Positions 42,976 to 54,408 of a stretch of DNA of 64,000 bases are shown here, piece by piece (position 1 is the stretch's first letter; every line of letters starts with the position of its first letter). A model generated the notes under the pieces. The model ran no database searches. It was not told the origin of the DNA and saw only the letters and a program-made list of their open reading frames with translations. The stretch is from Pseudevernia furfuracea (lineage: Eukaryota; Ascomycota; Lecanoromycetes; Lecanorales; Parmeliaceae), in NCBI GenBank assembly GCA_022315425.1, contig JAIUPT010000033.1:620001-684000 (forward strand), in the 5' to 3' direction. The position numbers and the translations under genes were made by a program.

Positions 42976-44288
42976 CTATGAACCAGCTTTTCTTCTCAAT
43001 GCGACAAAATAAGCTTCCTTTGATTCCTGTGCAAAATGTCAGCCTCGCTCAACAAAATTTTCATGAAACTCTCACGCTGCGTGAAGATTCTGGCTTCTCT
43101 CTGTGGACCTTTGAAAAAAGAGTCTTCAATCGGAGCTCTAGAGCCTTATCCTCTGAGCCTTGATAGAATTTGCAGACGAGATGGCCGCCAGTCCGCAATG
43201 TGTCGAAAGCAAAGCGTAGTGCAGCGTCACATAGATCCTATGATGTATCCCGATCAGCTTTTGGGAATATGAAAGGCCACCGTTGCTTTTTACCATACTA
43301 CCGGCATGATCTCTGAAGCTCACACCGCTCGTATTCATCATCCTATAGTACGGGTCACTCAGACTTCTCTTCCAAAAGCCTTCTGTCTGCTCCCAGGGTT
43401 CGGACATATCGCTGAGCACCACATCCACCATCCCACTGTCCGCCTTGTCTGTCCCGGACCTGCCTCCACGTATACTTTGCGCGGTTGCATCAATATGGCT
43501 GAAGGTTCCCGCGTCGGCTCTTTTCTCAAGCTCGAGGTAGCTCCTCGAGCTTTGTTCGAGATCTTCTTCCGTCATCTGTTTTTCTCCGTCCTCTGCGATT
43601 AAGTATAGCTCCTGTTTGATCCGCCCTCGATCAGATTCACGCAGAAACCTCTTTACTTCCTCCTGCACAGCCGGTGAGAGGAAATTTCCCTGAATGGTGG
43701 AGACACCTTTGGGTGGTTGAGCCGGGATAATGTCAATACCCAGCACTCTTCCATTGGGAAAAGTACGGTCCAGGGCAACCTAAAGTAGAGAAACACATTA
43801 GAGTCTGCGCTGAAAGTAGAGACGTATGGTGACCAACTTGCGACCAAGATCCAGGAGCGTACCCCTACAGTTGTCAGCGCCCGGTTTTGGGTTTCAGAAA
43901 GCCTGCGTACCAAATCTACAACTGTCTGACCTCCACGAAATATCTTGTATTTCTGATTAATCTAATTGATCTGGTCAGCAGACAGGACTCGCCCTGGAGG
44001 TGAACGCAGGCTAGAGCTAACCTCTAAGAGCTTGAAAGCAGCGCGGCTTTTCAGACCTTGTACTTTTGCATTGATTGCAAATCTGTCCTTGACTTGTCGT
44101 GTCTGCCATCTTTTGGAGGAGGCCGAAGAGGCATATCGTTGGATAGACAAGCCATCCTGTCGGAGCAGTGAGCGTCCTCCCAGCGCCCAGCTAGCCTGGC
44201 ACCTTGTTTGGACGCAGGTACAAATCAATGTGATTTGGAGTGATATGCCTGTGTATTTGGAGCCACCTTTTGGCCCTCTAGGAAACAT
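42976..44288 (-). CDS. MRM2: Mitochondrial 21S rRNA 2'-O-methyltransferase (FtsJ/RrmJ family)
   Basis: Methylates a uridine in the peptidyl-transferase loop of mitochondrial large rRNA. Six exons: 44288-44022, 43961-43911, 43864-43838, 43779-43294, 43237-43076 and 43026-42976, all introns 46-60 nt, giving 347 residues. The third exon is only 27 nt and encodes GYAPGSWSQ, the SAM-binding loop itself. The K-D-K-E tetrad is visible: K in KSRAAFKLLE, D in VVLSDMSEPWE, K in GGHLVCKFYQG and E in ESKEAYFVALRRK; the last exon is needed for the glutamate. An Arg/Ser-rich N-terminus (QRYASSASSKRWQTRQ) fits a mitochondrial presequence, although the first ~35 residues are unusual and the true start could be downstream or in another exon. 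A Ser/Gly-rich insert precedes SDM. Confidence 0.9.
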
Positions 44289-44568
44289 GAACTCAACAGT
44301 TCTCCATCACCACTTCAGCTTCGCGTGGTTGATATTGATTGGGTCTAATTATACGGAGTACTGCTGGAAATTATCTGGCTAGGGTACTCAGAGATCTTTT
44401 TTACAAACTATTATAGTTATGCAAATCTTGATATTCCCCCTTAATACCTAGCAATAAAAAAATTATCGCACACATATTGTACGAAGCTTTCAAGATGCTG
44501 CCCATTGATCCATAGAATCATAAAAAATCACATATGTATCCAGACTCTTCCACAAGGCTTTTCACCCA

Positions 44569-46219
44569 CTACTCAGCACCCTTCCTATCCTTTTTCAAGG
44601 GGGATATGGCACCGAAGGTACTCACACTGGGACCAATTGCTTTGCGAAGCCCAAATTTTGGGGCCCCGAATCCGCCTTTCCCCAGCGTCCCAAACCCTCT
44701 GACTCCACCGAGCAGTCCCGGGCCACCTTTGAGTGCATCCCCTTCATCCTCGTCAAACAATGTCTTCCCCGGACCACCTCCGAGCAATTTCCTCTTCCTC
44801 CTTTTCGTCCCAAGGACCCCATGAAATGTCTCGTTGGAGAAATCTTTGGTGGCGGCGGCCTCGCTCATGCCCGTCGTTGATTCCTCACTCTCAATGTTCT
44901 CCTCTGCAACCAGTTCTAAGGTAGGCGCAGCTTTTATCTTCCGCGCAGGAGGAGCTCTTGAATTGATTTTGCCTGTCTTTGAGTTTTCGACTATGGTGGG
45001 CTTTTTCGCTTGCACAAGGGGTTTCATGGCATCAGACATGTCCAATGGGTCCGAGATTGCCCCGGACAAGGCCGCCTTATGGTTGGTATTACCAGATAGG
45101 CGGTCAGACTCCTTGACACGGTCTTCGTCATCTCCACCAGCGTTGTCTGAAGGTGGACTTTCTGGAGCCACGCTCGCCGTCCGATTGAAGAAGGGAGTGA
45201 TGGAGAATGTGGATTTCTCACCAATCAGACTGGGTCCATACTTGCTCTTTTTGGCCGCTGGAAGGTCTCCGGGCGTACCTATTATGGTGTCGCCATCTAT
45301 CTGCGCAGCTGCTCGTTTACGTGGATTCCCCGCCAAATTGGTTGGCTTCATCGACACGGATGCGCGATTTGATTTGCCGTGATTGGAGGCTTGCGCCGTC
45401 TGCAGAGACGTTTGCGCTTCTTTGAGCTGCTCCTTGGTAGACTTCAACTTGTTCCTGAATGCATCCAAGCGAGAGTCCAGTGTTGTTATCCTATTGTGTG
45501 TTTCAGTGGAGTCCTTTTGAGCCTCGCGCTCGACCTTCTGTCGTTCTCGGCGCTCTTTTGCAAGATCCGCCTGCAAAGTCTCTAATCGAAACTCAAGTTT
45601 GGCGTCTTCAGCCTGTAATTTGCTCTCCTTAGCTAGCGCTCTCTGGGTGGCACGCTTTTCTGTTTCCAGCTCTACCTGCACTATGTTCAACTGCCGCTGT
45701 AAAGATAGTTTCTCTGCAAGCAACGACTGGTGTGATGCGGCCTGAGATCGCAAATGATCAACCTCGGGTTTCAGTGCTGACAGCTCGCGGGCTAGGGTAA
45801 GCTTTTCCGTCAGCAATTTCGTAGAGTCCAGGGTCACTCCGTGCAAAGAATTGAGTTCTGCCTGCGACGAGACGTTAGCTTATCCATAGCATTACTATCG
45901 TGCTCGTGTTCGCAAATACCTTCAATGTTTCAACTTCTCGTGATTTTATCCGTAAATCCCCCTGTGAGCTTTCAAATTTGCTGCCACACACTTTTAGGTC
46001 CTCTTGGAGTTGCTCATTGAATGTTTCCAGTCCAACAATGCGATCGTCATCTTGAGACAATTGTGTGTGTAGGTCTTGATTGTCCTCCTCCAAGAGGAGT
46101 GTCCGTACTCGAAGCTGCCTGAGTCGTTCCGTATCGCAAACAACTTCGACCTGGCGACAAGTCTTTTCGTAAGCCAGCTCGAAGGCGCGAGACTCGAGGG
46201 CCAGCTGCAACTGCTCCAT
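44569..46219 (-). CDS. Long coiled-coil protein with basic, serine-rich nuclear-type tail
   Basis: Exons 46219-45920 and 45861-44569 (58-nt intron, phase 0) give 530 residues. Residues 1 to about 250 are an almost continuous coiled coil (LQLALESRAFELAYEKTC, RTLLLEEDNQDLHTQLSQDD, LTLARELSALKPEVDHL). After GKSNRASVSMKP comes a charged linker with KRAAAQIDG, a conserved-looking STFSITPFFNRT motif, and an end rich in KRRKRKLLGGGPGKTLFDE and GGFGAPKFGLRK. I do not recognise the family with certainty. A coiled coil followed by a short FxITPFxNRT patch and a glycine-rich tail is compatible with a chromosome-segregation or spindle protein (for example Lrs4/Mde4-like monopolin subunits), but this is a guess. 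The upstream GTG at 46228 was ignored in favour of ATG 46219. Divergent from OST3, 265 bp away. Confidence 0.82.
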
Positions 46220-46484
46220 TGCGCTCACTGCTCAGGGAGACAAGTCGTATCTTCTCAATTTGAAAGATCTCACAAAAGTATACCGAAGTAATTGATATAG
46301 CTGAATTAATCGGCACCAGGAACAAAAGACGCGCAAATGCGAAGGGTAAACAAAACAAACACTAATTCTAGCTGCCGAGGTGCACTGATGTAACGGATAA
46401 ACGATTATGCGAAGGCCAGAAATCCAAAAACCACACGTCGTCTTGATTGCTGTTCTTACAACCCCGATTGATATCCTAGCCAGA

Positions 46485-47651
46485 ATGCAGTTCTCAGGCT
46501 TACTCACTTTAATATTGTTGCCAGTCTTATGCCTTGGAGCAAAAAGACCGTCCGGTGGGACATTCGAAAAATACCATGCCAAATCTCAAACATCGGCACC
46601 TCTGCGACTAGATGATGCATCGTACGACGAGTTGACGGCAACTCCTCGTAACCATTCCGTGGTTGTCCTTCTTACCGCTCTCGAAGCACGATTTGGCTGC
46701 CAACTATGCCGTGATTTCCAACCTGAATGGGATCTGCTCGGAAAAAGTTGGGCAAAGGGAGATAGACATGGAGACTCTCGAATATTGCTGGGGACCCTAG
46801 ATTTCGCAGATGGGAAGGGGACTTTCCAGAAGGTACTTCTTTACGAAACTAGCGTCAATACTGCCAGCGGCTGGATTCGGCTGACAGCTATTTCTTAGCT
46901 CATGCTTCAAACGGCTCCCATCTTTCTTTTATTTCCACCAACAACGGGTCAGAATGCAAAGCCGGACCGGCAGCCTATCCGATATGACTTTACCGCTGGG
47001 TAAGTCTGTGTGTACGATCTCGGTGCGCCACTTGGCTGACCTTCATGATCTTGGAGTCCCCAGTCCGCCGAGCAGGTGGTTGGTTGGATTAGTCGTTATT
47101 TGCCAGACGGTCCCAAACCCGCCATACGGCGACCCTTGAATTACGTTCGTATCATCACGGTCACTACTACTCTCCTTGGTATTGTATCCTTCTTGAGTGT
47201 CGCATACCCCTACATTTTACCCGTGATACAAAACAGAAATCTGTGGGCTGGAATTAGTCTTATCACCATTCTACTGTTCACAAGTGGTCACATGTTCAAT
47301 CACATCAGAAAGGTCCCATACGTGGCCGGAAATGGCCAAGGCGGTATATCTTATTTTGCTGGTGGATTCTCCAATCAATTCGGCATGGAGACCCAGATTG
47401 TAGCTGCTATGTGTATGTCTTCCCGGTCGAGGTTGGCTTAGCACATTCACATTAATGATCTTTGTTTAGATGGCACGCTTTCGTTCGCGACCATTGCGCT
47501 AGCACTAAGAGTACCTCGCATGTCAGACCCCAAGAAACAGCAACTTGCAGTATTCATTTGGGGTGGCGTGATGTTTGGCATGTACAGCTTTTTGCTCAGC
47601 GTCTTCAGGATCAAGAACGGGGGCTATCCTTTCCATTTACCGCCATTCTGA
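46485..47651 (+). CDS. Oligosaccharyltransferase subunit Ost3/Ost6
   Basis: A subunit of the ER complex that N-glycosylates nascent proteins; the lumenal thioredoxin-like domain holds substrate cysteines by mixed disulfides. Exons 46485-46832, 46899-46999, 47057-47412 and 47470-47651 (introns 66, 57 and 57 nt) give 328 residues. A signal peptide (MQFSGLLTLILLPVLCLGAK) is followed by the thioredoxin fold with CXXC at C72-C75 (FGCQLCRDF), FLLFPPTTGQ and EQVVGWISRYL, then four membrane segments: IITVTTTLLGIVSFLSVAY, LWAGISLITILLFTSGHMF, SFATIALALRVP and FIWGGVMFGMYSFLLSVF. The motif GHMFNHIRKVPYV and the end RIKNGGYPFHLPPF are family hallmarks. Sequence alone does not separate OST3 from OST6. 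Confidence 0.92.
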
Positions 47652-48735
47652 CAGCAGGTATGAGGACCTCGGAGCAGCTGTCAGTGTTGTTGAAGAGTTG
47701 TAATACGATGGTCCTTGTGTCGATAGAGAGGTTAGACATGGACGATATGTCCGTAATCTGAAATGCATACACATTCGATCTTTGATAAACTGCACGGACC
47801 GCAAGGGCGGCGCTGCAGATCGTGCGGGCTTTCAGATTCACCTCACTAAGAAAGAGATGCGTTCTTGTGGACACTTTAAAACCTCATCGGCTCAGCACAG
47901 TTGTCACTTTTCCGATGCTTGGGTTTCGCTACCTTTCTATAGGGATCTTCAGGGTCATCGTCGGACTTGTCTTCCTTTCGAAGCCCTGCTCCCGTGGTAA
48001 GCATTACCATCCTATTGTATGCCTCAGTTTTTACCATCCTTCGGGCCACAAACCAGCCTAGCTATTTCCCGAATCGTCAAACCTCCAGTCTGGGTGACTG
48101 CTACATTGCTTTCTCGGCAGCCAGTTCAAGAACCTCGTTCACGTCGACACAACAGTCAAATGTGAAACCGCCAAAGAGATAGCCTATAACACCAAATGAA
48201 GTGAGGGAAAACACGGGTCTCTGGACCGTGTACTGAAATTCTGATGCTTTTCCTCAGGACTCACGGTTTTCAGAACTTTGACGGGAATAGGGCGCTCTAT
48301 TAGATACCCCAACGATAACATGCGAGTACAGAACAAAGACAGTCTCAGGCACTGTGGCAACAAAGAAGTGTCCAGCTGTTTTTGCCACGGAGGGTGCCCC
48401 TAAAAGCCGGGCGCCAACGAATTCAATCCCACACCTCAAGAACTCTTGAAGTAGAAGTAATGGTGAGGCACAGTTCTTGTGAGTAGCACGGTGATGTAGA
48501 ATCTATGCATGCTGCAGGAGGTATACCCCTCCGTGCCAAGAAGCTATGCTATATATGGCTAGCTACAACAGCCTTCAGGCCGCACCTTCTCACTAAGGTA
48601 CCTTATGGGCCAAGGCTTGTACCAAAAAACGGCAGGGACATGACTTCTTTAATTTCAACGGTACACAAATGGTTGATTTTTTGGATTCTATTTCTTTACA
48701 GTTCTGCAATTCGTACTATATTACTTTGTTAACGC
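47652..48735. other. Intergenic, from OST3 to the edge of the AT-rich island
   Basis: About 1.1 kb of ordinary composition without a supported gene. Composition changes abruptly near 48700-48740, where GC-bearing DNA gives way to TA-rich DNA. Confidence 0.6.
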
Positions 48736-48833
48736 TAGAATTATTAATATCGTTCATTTAAGTTAACGATATAGATATGCTTTCTCTTAATAATTATTCT
48801 TAAATCTTATACGTTTATAAAATTCTACAATAG

Positions 48834-48997
48834 ATGTCTCTCTACTGTTTAATATGCTTCATTAAGATTAAGCGAGAGACTCGAGATTTCTATATATTTA
48901 ATCTCATCAACATCGCGAAGAAAAGAACTTTAGAATCGATCGATTCAGGTGATTTTCTAGCGGGGGTGACATTTTCGAAGTATCTTAGATCGGTGAG
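48834..48997 (+). pseudogene. Possible copia pol 3' end remnant
   Basis: The frame reads DFYIFNLINIAKK and then ESIDSGDFLAGVTF, which resembles a degraded RNase H end of copia elements (pattern of .HF.R..I then YIDSGDMLADGLTK). It lies immediately upstream of an LTR in the same orientation, as expected for a 3' end. Weak on its own. Confidence 0.4.
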
Positions 48998-49109
48998 TGT
49001 CAAATTTCGAGTCACGTGATGCGCTAAGACGTATTCTTATAGTCGCTCTTTACTCTCGTAACATTCTATTATAATAAACAACTAAGTGTTTTATTATCTA
49101 ATCTTAATA
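48998..49109 (+). repeat. Copia-type LTR, plus orientation (copy A)
   Basis: About 112 bp from TGTCAAATTTCGAGTCACG to ATCTAATCTTAATA. It matches, in reverse complement, the LTR at 58628-58749, sharing GTCACGTGATGCGCTAAG and ATAGTCGCTCTTTACTCTCG, but the terminal TTGACA has become TTAATA by transitions. It carries one CACGTG where the other copy has two. Confidence 0.78.
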
Positions 49110-49831
49110 GATTATAAGCTCGAACTTGCTTAACGATTATTTTATTTATATATTATAATTATTCTATATCTATTAGAGTTATAATAATCTTTAAACATTA
49201 CGAGTCTATTGCAATAAACGTCGCGATAGTTATAAGACTCTATTTTTTAATCTTCTTAAGATGAATATTTCTCTTTTATAAAATAATCGTCTTTAAAATT
49301 CAAAAGACTAAAAGTCTTGATCGCGAGTCGCGATATATCGGATCTAATCGAACGTCGAACGTCGAACTCGTTATACGATCGTGCGATCGAATTTCATTAA
49401 AATCTCTAAAACATTATTAGCTTTTCTGCGTGAAACACGTTAAATATATTTAATAGAAATATTTCTTTCGCTATATATATCGCTTTATTATAAACAAAGC
49501 TCGCGTTAAAATCGAATTAATTATAACGACTTAAGAGACTAAACTTTAGCATTAAATCGTTTAATCACACTTTAGAATTAATTAGTTATCGATAAATCTT
49601 CACTCAGAGCGCGTATACGTCTATTAAAATACGTCTATTAAAAATCAAAATAATAAGAATTTCTTATTAAGATAGATCTTTCGATTTTATAGGTTCTTTA
49701 AAGAAGAGAACTAAGACTCAGTTATCGAATTCTTTTTGTAAAGACAATATGGAAATCTATTCGTCGTGTGTAGTAAGCTTGCTTATTTCTATTTGAAAAT
49801 CTAACTACTTATAATGCTAAGCTAAGAATTC

Positions 49832-50161
49832 TGTCAAGCTACTTCCTTGACAGACAAACTTTCGTGATAAGACAAGTATCTTATCAAGTCTATATGCTTG
49901 TCGTGACAATATTCTCGTCGTTAAGAAAGAAATTATAGCGATCTCGCTATTATAAGCAATGTGTCACGAAAGTCTTCCGCAGATGCTTAGGTCGGTAAGC
50001 TGCTTACCTTGGCGAGGTACTTGTCTTTGTCAGTGATTGACACCTGTCAGAAGATACCTAGATAAGGGCCTTGACGTATATACTTAAATATGTAGAATTT
50101 AGATAGAGAAGATTCATCTTCTTTATATATTATTAATACAATTCATGTTATCATTATAACA
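49832..50161 (+). repeat. Gypsy-type LTR, 5' of a gag relic
   Basis: Ends CATGTTATCATTATAACA at 50161 and is followed by TGATAACAATATCG, which looks like a mutated gypsy primer-binding site (TGGTAACAG-type) one base after the LTR. The start is uncertain: TGTCAAGCTACTT at 49832 or TGTCACGAAAGTC at 49962. A less mutated block with AGATAAGGGCCTTGACG lies inside. Confidence 0.55.
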
Positions 50162-53100
50162 TGATAACAATATCGTTATTTAATATTAATTAATTATCGA
50201 ATAACTTATCATAGAAGCTTCTTCGTCATTAATTTTATATTTTATATTAACTTATTCTTTGTTATATCTTCAACGTTAAGTAGTCTTTTATTAAAGTCTT
50301 TCGTTGATATCTTTATTTTATCAATTATTTACTTCTCTTAACATTATTATCTTAATAAGTCTTTAAGCTAACAGATCACGTTATTATTATCGACGACGTT
50401 TAGATTTATTTGTCTCGAAGAGCACTCGTATTAGTCTTTTAACTCGACGACTTCAATAATATAACTTATTCTCATCTCGAGTTGCTGAAGTCTTTCATAA
50501 AAGATATAATTCGATATATTAACACTTATACGTTCAAATCTTTTAAGTTATTAAGACTCTTATCGACGTTTTCGACATTACGAGATAATCGAGCAAAAGC
50601 TAGATTCAACTTTTTAAGTCTTAAGATCTCTATATTCTAATCGTTAGACTAAATCATTAATAAGTCTTCCCTTCGCAAGGTCATCAAGCAATTCGATAAT
50701 CTTATTAAATAACTTGTTAAGCTGCTGAAGCCTTCGTTAATCGATATTATATCTTTTAATTTATTAAGCTCGTCAAGATAACGAGAGATATTTAGTCTTA
50801 TCTTATTAAGTTCTTTACGTCGCTCAGCTATATTAGAGACGTCTATAAAAACAATCATTTATAATAACATTATGACTTTCTTTAATATTAATATCGACTA
50901 TTAATAATTATAACAAGAAATTAATATTACTATATAAAGAGTCTTAACTATAACACCCATTAATCTTTAACTTCTTATCGACTTAGTTAACTCAATCGAA
51001 GAGTCAAACTCGTTAGACTCGTTAGACGAGTTAATTAATTTATCGTTCTTCGATCGATGAAATTCATTAGATCTCGAATACTTCGATTCTTATTTAAATA
51101 AGTTATACGATAACGACGAGATCGTAATCGTCGATAAGAATATCTATTTTCGTAACGTTATTCTTTTTATCGAATAACTACGAGATATTGTTATTATAAA
51201 AAAATTCATCGCAGTTAAAGTTAATTTAAACACTATCTTAAGAGAAATAGCTCTATTATAATATATAACAAAGCTTTCGAATCTTAAGAAACTCGACTTA
51301 CGAGTTGACAATAATATCGACGAATAATATAAGATCTTATTAAGACGATTTAAGAAATCGATCGAAGTTGCTCTCACTTATTTTATTATTAAAAAGTATA
51401 TCTTAATAGATGCTCGTAATAAGAGAGAGTCTTCGAATTATATATAAATAATTATTCGTTGTATTAAATCTATTAACATCGATAATGTCGAAAATTAGCT
51501 TATCTTTGTCTATCAAGACATCGTCGTCGACTTACGTGCCTTTATAAATTCGTCGTTTGTTATAATATCGATGTTATTATTTATTTAGCTTCTTGAAATT
51601 AAGAAGAATATCTAATTCGAAATATCAAGACTCTTTAATCAAAGACTTCAATCACAGGAACAGCGTGTTATCGAAAGCTTTTAATAAGATCTACGACAAG
51701 ATCAACAAAATATCAATTAATAAGATTAATAGACTTACGAAAATAGATCGTACTTCAATTCTCAATTTCGATAGTCTTTTAATTATTAATATAGATTTAA
51801 CAACGATAAACAATATACTTATAATAATCAACAGTACGACTACTAATCAAATCAGTAATACGCATCACAGCGTTTTATTTTAGCGTCGTTTTAACGTCTT
51901 TAAATCGATTCTTTAAATACGTTAGATTCGATATTTTCCAATCAATTTAAGTAATTAAATTCTTTATTTTAAGACGAAAGATTTTTAAGACGAAACGATC
52001 GAGACTATTAAAGTAACAATAATAAACGTTCGTAACAATTTTAAGATGTTTATTACAATCAGATTACTACTTATTAGACGAATCATAATAATCAGACTAT
52101 TCATAATTAGATCGATTATGCTAGCGAAAATCAAGATAAGACTCATTAAAAGCATAATAATCTATAAAATATTTATTAAGACGAGTCGTCTAAATAAGAC
52201 TTTATCGATAATTACGAGAAATCTTTACACGAAGAAATCTTTGTTAACTTCGTTAATATTTATATTATTTATCGTAACTATAATATATTCTTCTTATTCA
52301 AAATAAGTCTTTATAAACACTTACGTGACGACTACTTAATTAATTCGTCGAAGTCTTTCACAAATAATTAATCTTTTATCGCTAGTCTAAACTCTTTCGC
52401 AGAGACTATTTGTTATTAAAAGTCTTATTTAAAAATTATAGACTTTGATTTCATCGAAAAGTTTAATCTAAACATCGAACTTGCTTTTCAAAAATGAAAT
52501 TACGCTTATATTCTTATACGTTTACTACTTAAGATCATTAACGAAGAGATTTATATTAATATCGACTGTGAAGTTATCTTAATAGATAAGTTATAATTAT
52601 TAATATTGTTATCTCATGTGAAGATTCGAAGAATAACATTATCTCTTCGTGTTAAGAATCTAAGATTAACGATACACGATATCGCTAAATATATATTAAT
52701 TTTAATATATATCTCTATTATCAAAAAAGACGATATTAAAGTACTTTATCGTATTTATAAAAAAATCTATCTCGTTAATAACTTAAAGATCTATATACTG
52801 CTGAGCAATAATATTATAGATTTTAAGAAGATTATTCTCGATATTGTTTAAAGTAAGATATATATCAATAATTACGAAGTTATCGTTGTCGTAATTAATC
52901 GATAACGTGATCTTTATTAAAGACGTATTATTTATATTAAAAAGTCACTTATTATAACATCTCGATCGAATATTATAATTTCTATCGATATTTCAAAGAG
53001 ACTATCTAAAAGAGACTTTATTTTCGAGCTAGTATTATAACGAAATCTAATTATATATACGCATCTAATGAACTCGCGAATAGTCGATATTCTCGTTAAG

Positions 53101-53500
53101 AACGAGATCGATAATATTATATAAATTCTTAAAAGACTTCGTTTTGATATGCTCTACGAGATAAATTATAAGAATATGTTCTTTGTTAAAGCAAAGAATC
53201 TATCGAAGTCTTTAATAATAAATAAAAATTTATTAAAGTCTTCGATAATCTCTTATTTAAGCAAGATTAGCTAAATCAAGAAGACTATTACGATTGTTAT
53301 TGTAGCGTTTATAAGCTTGATAAAAAGTCTTTTTTAGCTTACTCACATGAGTTAGATAATTAATATAATTAGTGTTATTATCGAAATTAAGCTATCAAAC
53401 GATATTATAATTTACGACAACAATTAGAATATTAAGATTTTTTCGAATCTAATAAATAAGTTTTTTATTCTTTAAAGAGATAAAGATTTTGTTAATATTT
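50162..53500 (+). pseudogene. Ty3/gypsy gag-protease relic, plus strand
   Basis: Around 51230-51600 the frame gives LEKLDLRVDNNIDE, LLRRFKKSIEVALTYF, DARNKRESSNYI and a later FVYQDIVVDLRAFI, a gypsy Gag pattern with stops where Trp or Gln codons would be. From about 52560 comes a retropepsin-like stretch with HVKIRRITLSLRVKNL, TIHDIAKYILILIYI and ILLSNNIIDFKKIILDI. Past 53.3 kb the similarity is lost. No RT is seen on this strand, so the element is truncated. Confidence 0.7.
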
Positions 53501-53523
53501 CTAAAAAGAATTAAATAAAGCTA

Positions 53524-53609
53524 TGTTAGCAACTCAGCTAAAAAAGCTAATCTCGAGAGTGTCTGCGCTTGACAGTCTCAGACACTCTATTTAAATATTA
53601 ATTCTAACA
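53524..53609 (+). repeat. 86-bp terminal direct repeat, copy 1 (TGTTAG..CTAACA)
   Basis: Begins TGTTAGCAACTCAGC and ends TATTAATTCTAACA, so its own ends are inverted TGTTAG/CTAACA as in LTRs. The central GAGAGTGTCTGCGCTTGACA is identical to the copy at 54323-54408; all differences seen between the two copies are transitions. Confidence 0.8.
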
Positions 53610-54322
53610 ATTATCTTCTTCTTTATAGGGCTCGTCCTCGAGTCTCAAAGATAAAAATCGCAATGTTTCTTAGAGGATCTTTGATTCGCATTAACGATTT
53701 TTAAGAGTATTCTTTGCTCGATCTCAAATTCTTTAGAGATTTCGTGCTCGATACTTTCGAATAAGGCGTCTCGTTCGAATTCTTGCTCAAATTCTTTAGA
53801 GACTTCTCGCGAAAATGAGATTTCTTCACTCATTTCAGATCTGTGATCCCGTCATAGCGCATTACAGCTGACCCATTTTGGGAATTTCTGCTCGAATTCT
53901 TCGGGGCTTTCAGAGCTTCTTACCCGGCCTGAATGCTTTAGATTCATATCATTTCGACATTTCAAGGGGATTACTCAAGGTCTCGTGTCCGTGCTCGATG
54001 CTTTCGAAACTTCTTGTTCGTGGCGAGTCTTTTATATAAGACATTTTACTCGAAAGATTTATTTTGAATAGAGCGTTTTATTCGAAATTATTTATTTTTG
54101 TCTCGATAATGAAATTCTTCGAATCGTTTTTAACTTCGAAGTTCTCTAAAATTTCAATTTTTTCTCTCTGAAAAAGTTTATTTTTAATCTTTTAAGATTT
54201 CGAATCTCGATTCTTATAGACTAAGCGTTTCACTTTCGATTTAATTATTTAGACTAGACTCTCTCAATTACGTCTCGAGATGATCGACTAGATCGACTCG
54301 AAAATCAAAGCGTAGACACTAT
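53610..54322. mobile_element. 713-bp core between the 86-bp repeats, TRIM-like
   Basis: The core is flanked by 86-bp direct repeats with TG..CA ends and carries no recognisable retroelement protein. Around 53850-54010 the base composition is more balanced (GGGGCTTTCAGAGC, TTACCCGGCCTGAATGC) than its surroundings. The phrase GTGCTCGATxCTTTCGAA recurs at about 53739 and 53991 and GAATTCTT motifs recur, so the core has internal repetition. No 5-bp target duplication was seen outside the repeats. Confidence 0.5.
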
Positions 54323-54408
54323 TATTAACAACTTAGTTAAAAAAGCTAACCCCGAGAGTGTCTGCGCTTGACAACCTCAGACACTCTATTTAGATACTAA
54401 TTCTAATA
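54323..54408 (+). repeat. 86-bp terminal direct repeat, copy 2
   Basis: Same length as copy 1; ends mutated to TATTAA and CTAATA by G-to-A and C-to-T changes. Keeps GAGAGTGTCTGCGCTTGACA. Confidence 0.8.

Noticed and set aside
53645..53833. 62-codon minus-strand open frame rich in KEFE/EFE
   Set aside because: Low-complexity frame arising from short internal DNA repeats of the TRIM-like core; no evidence that it is a gene.
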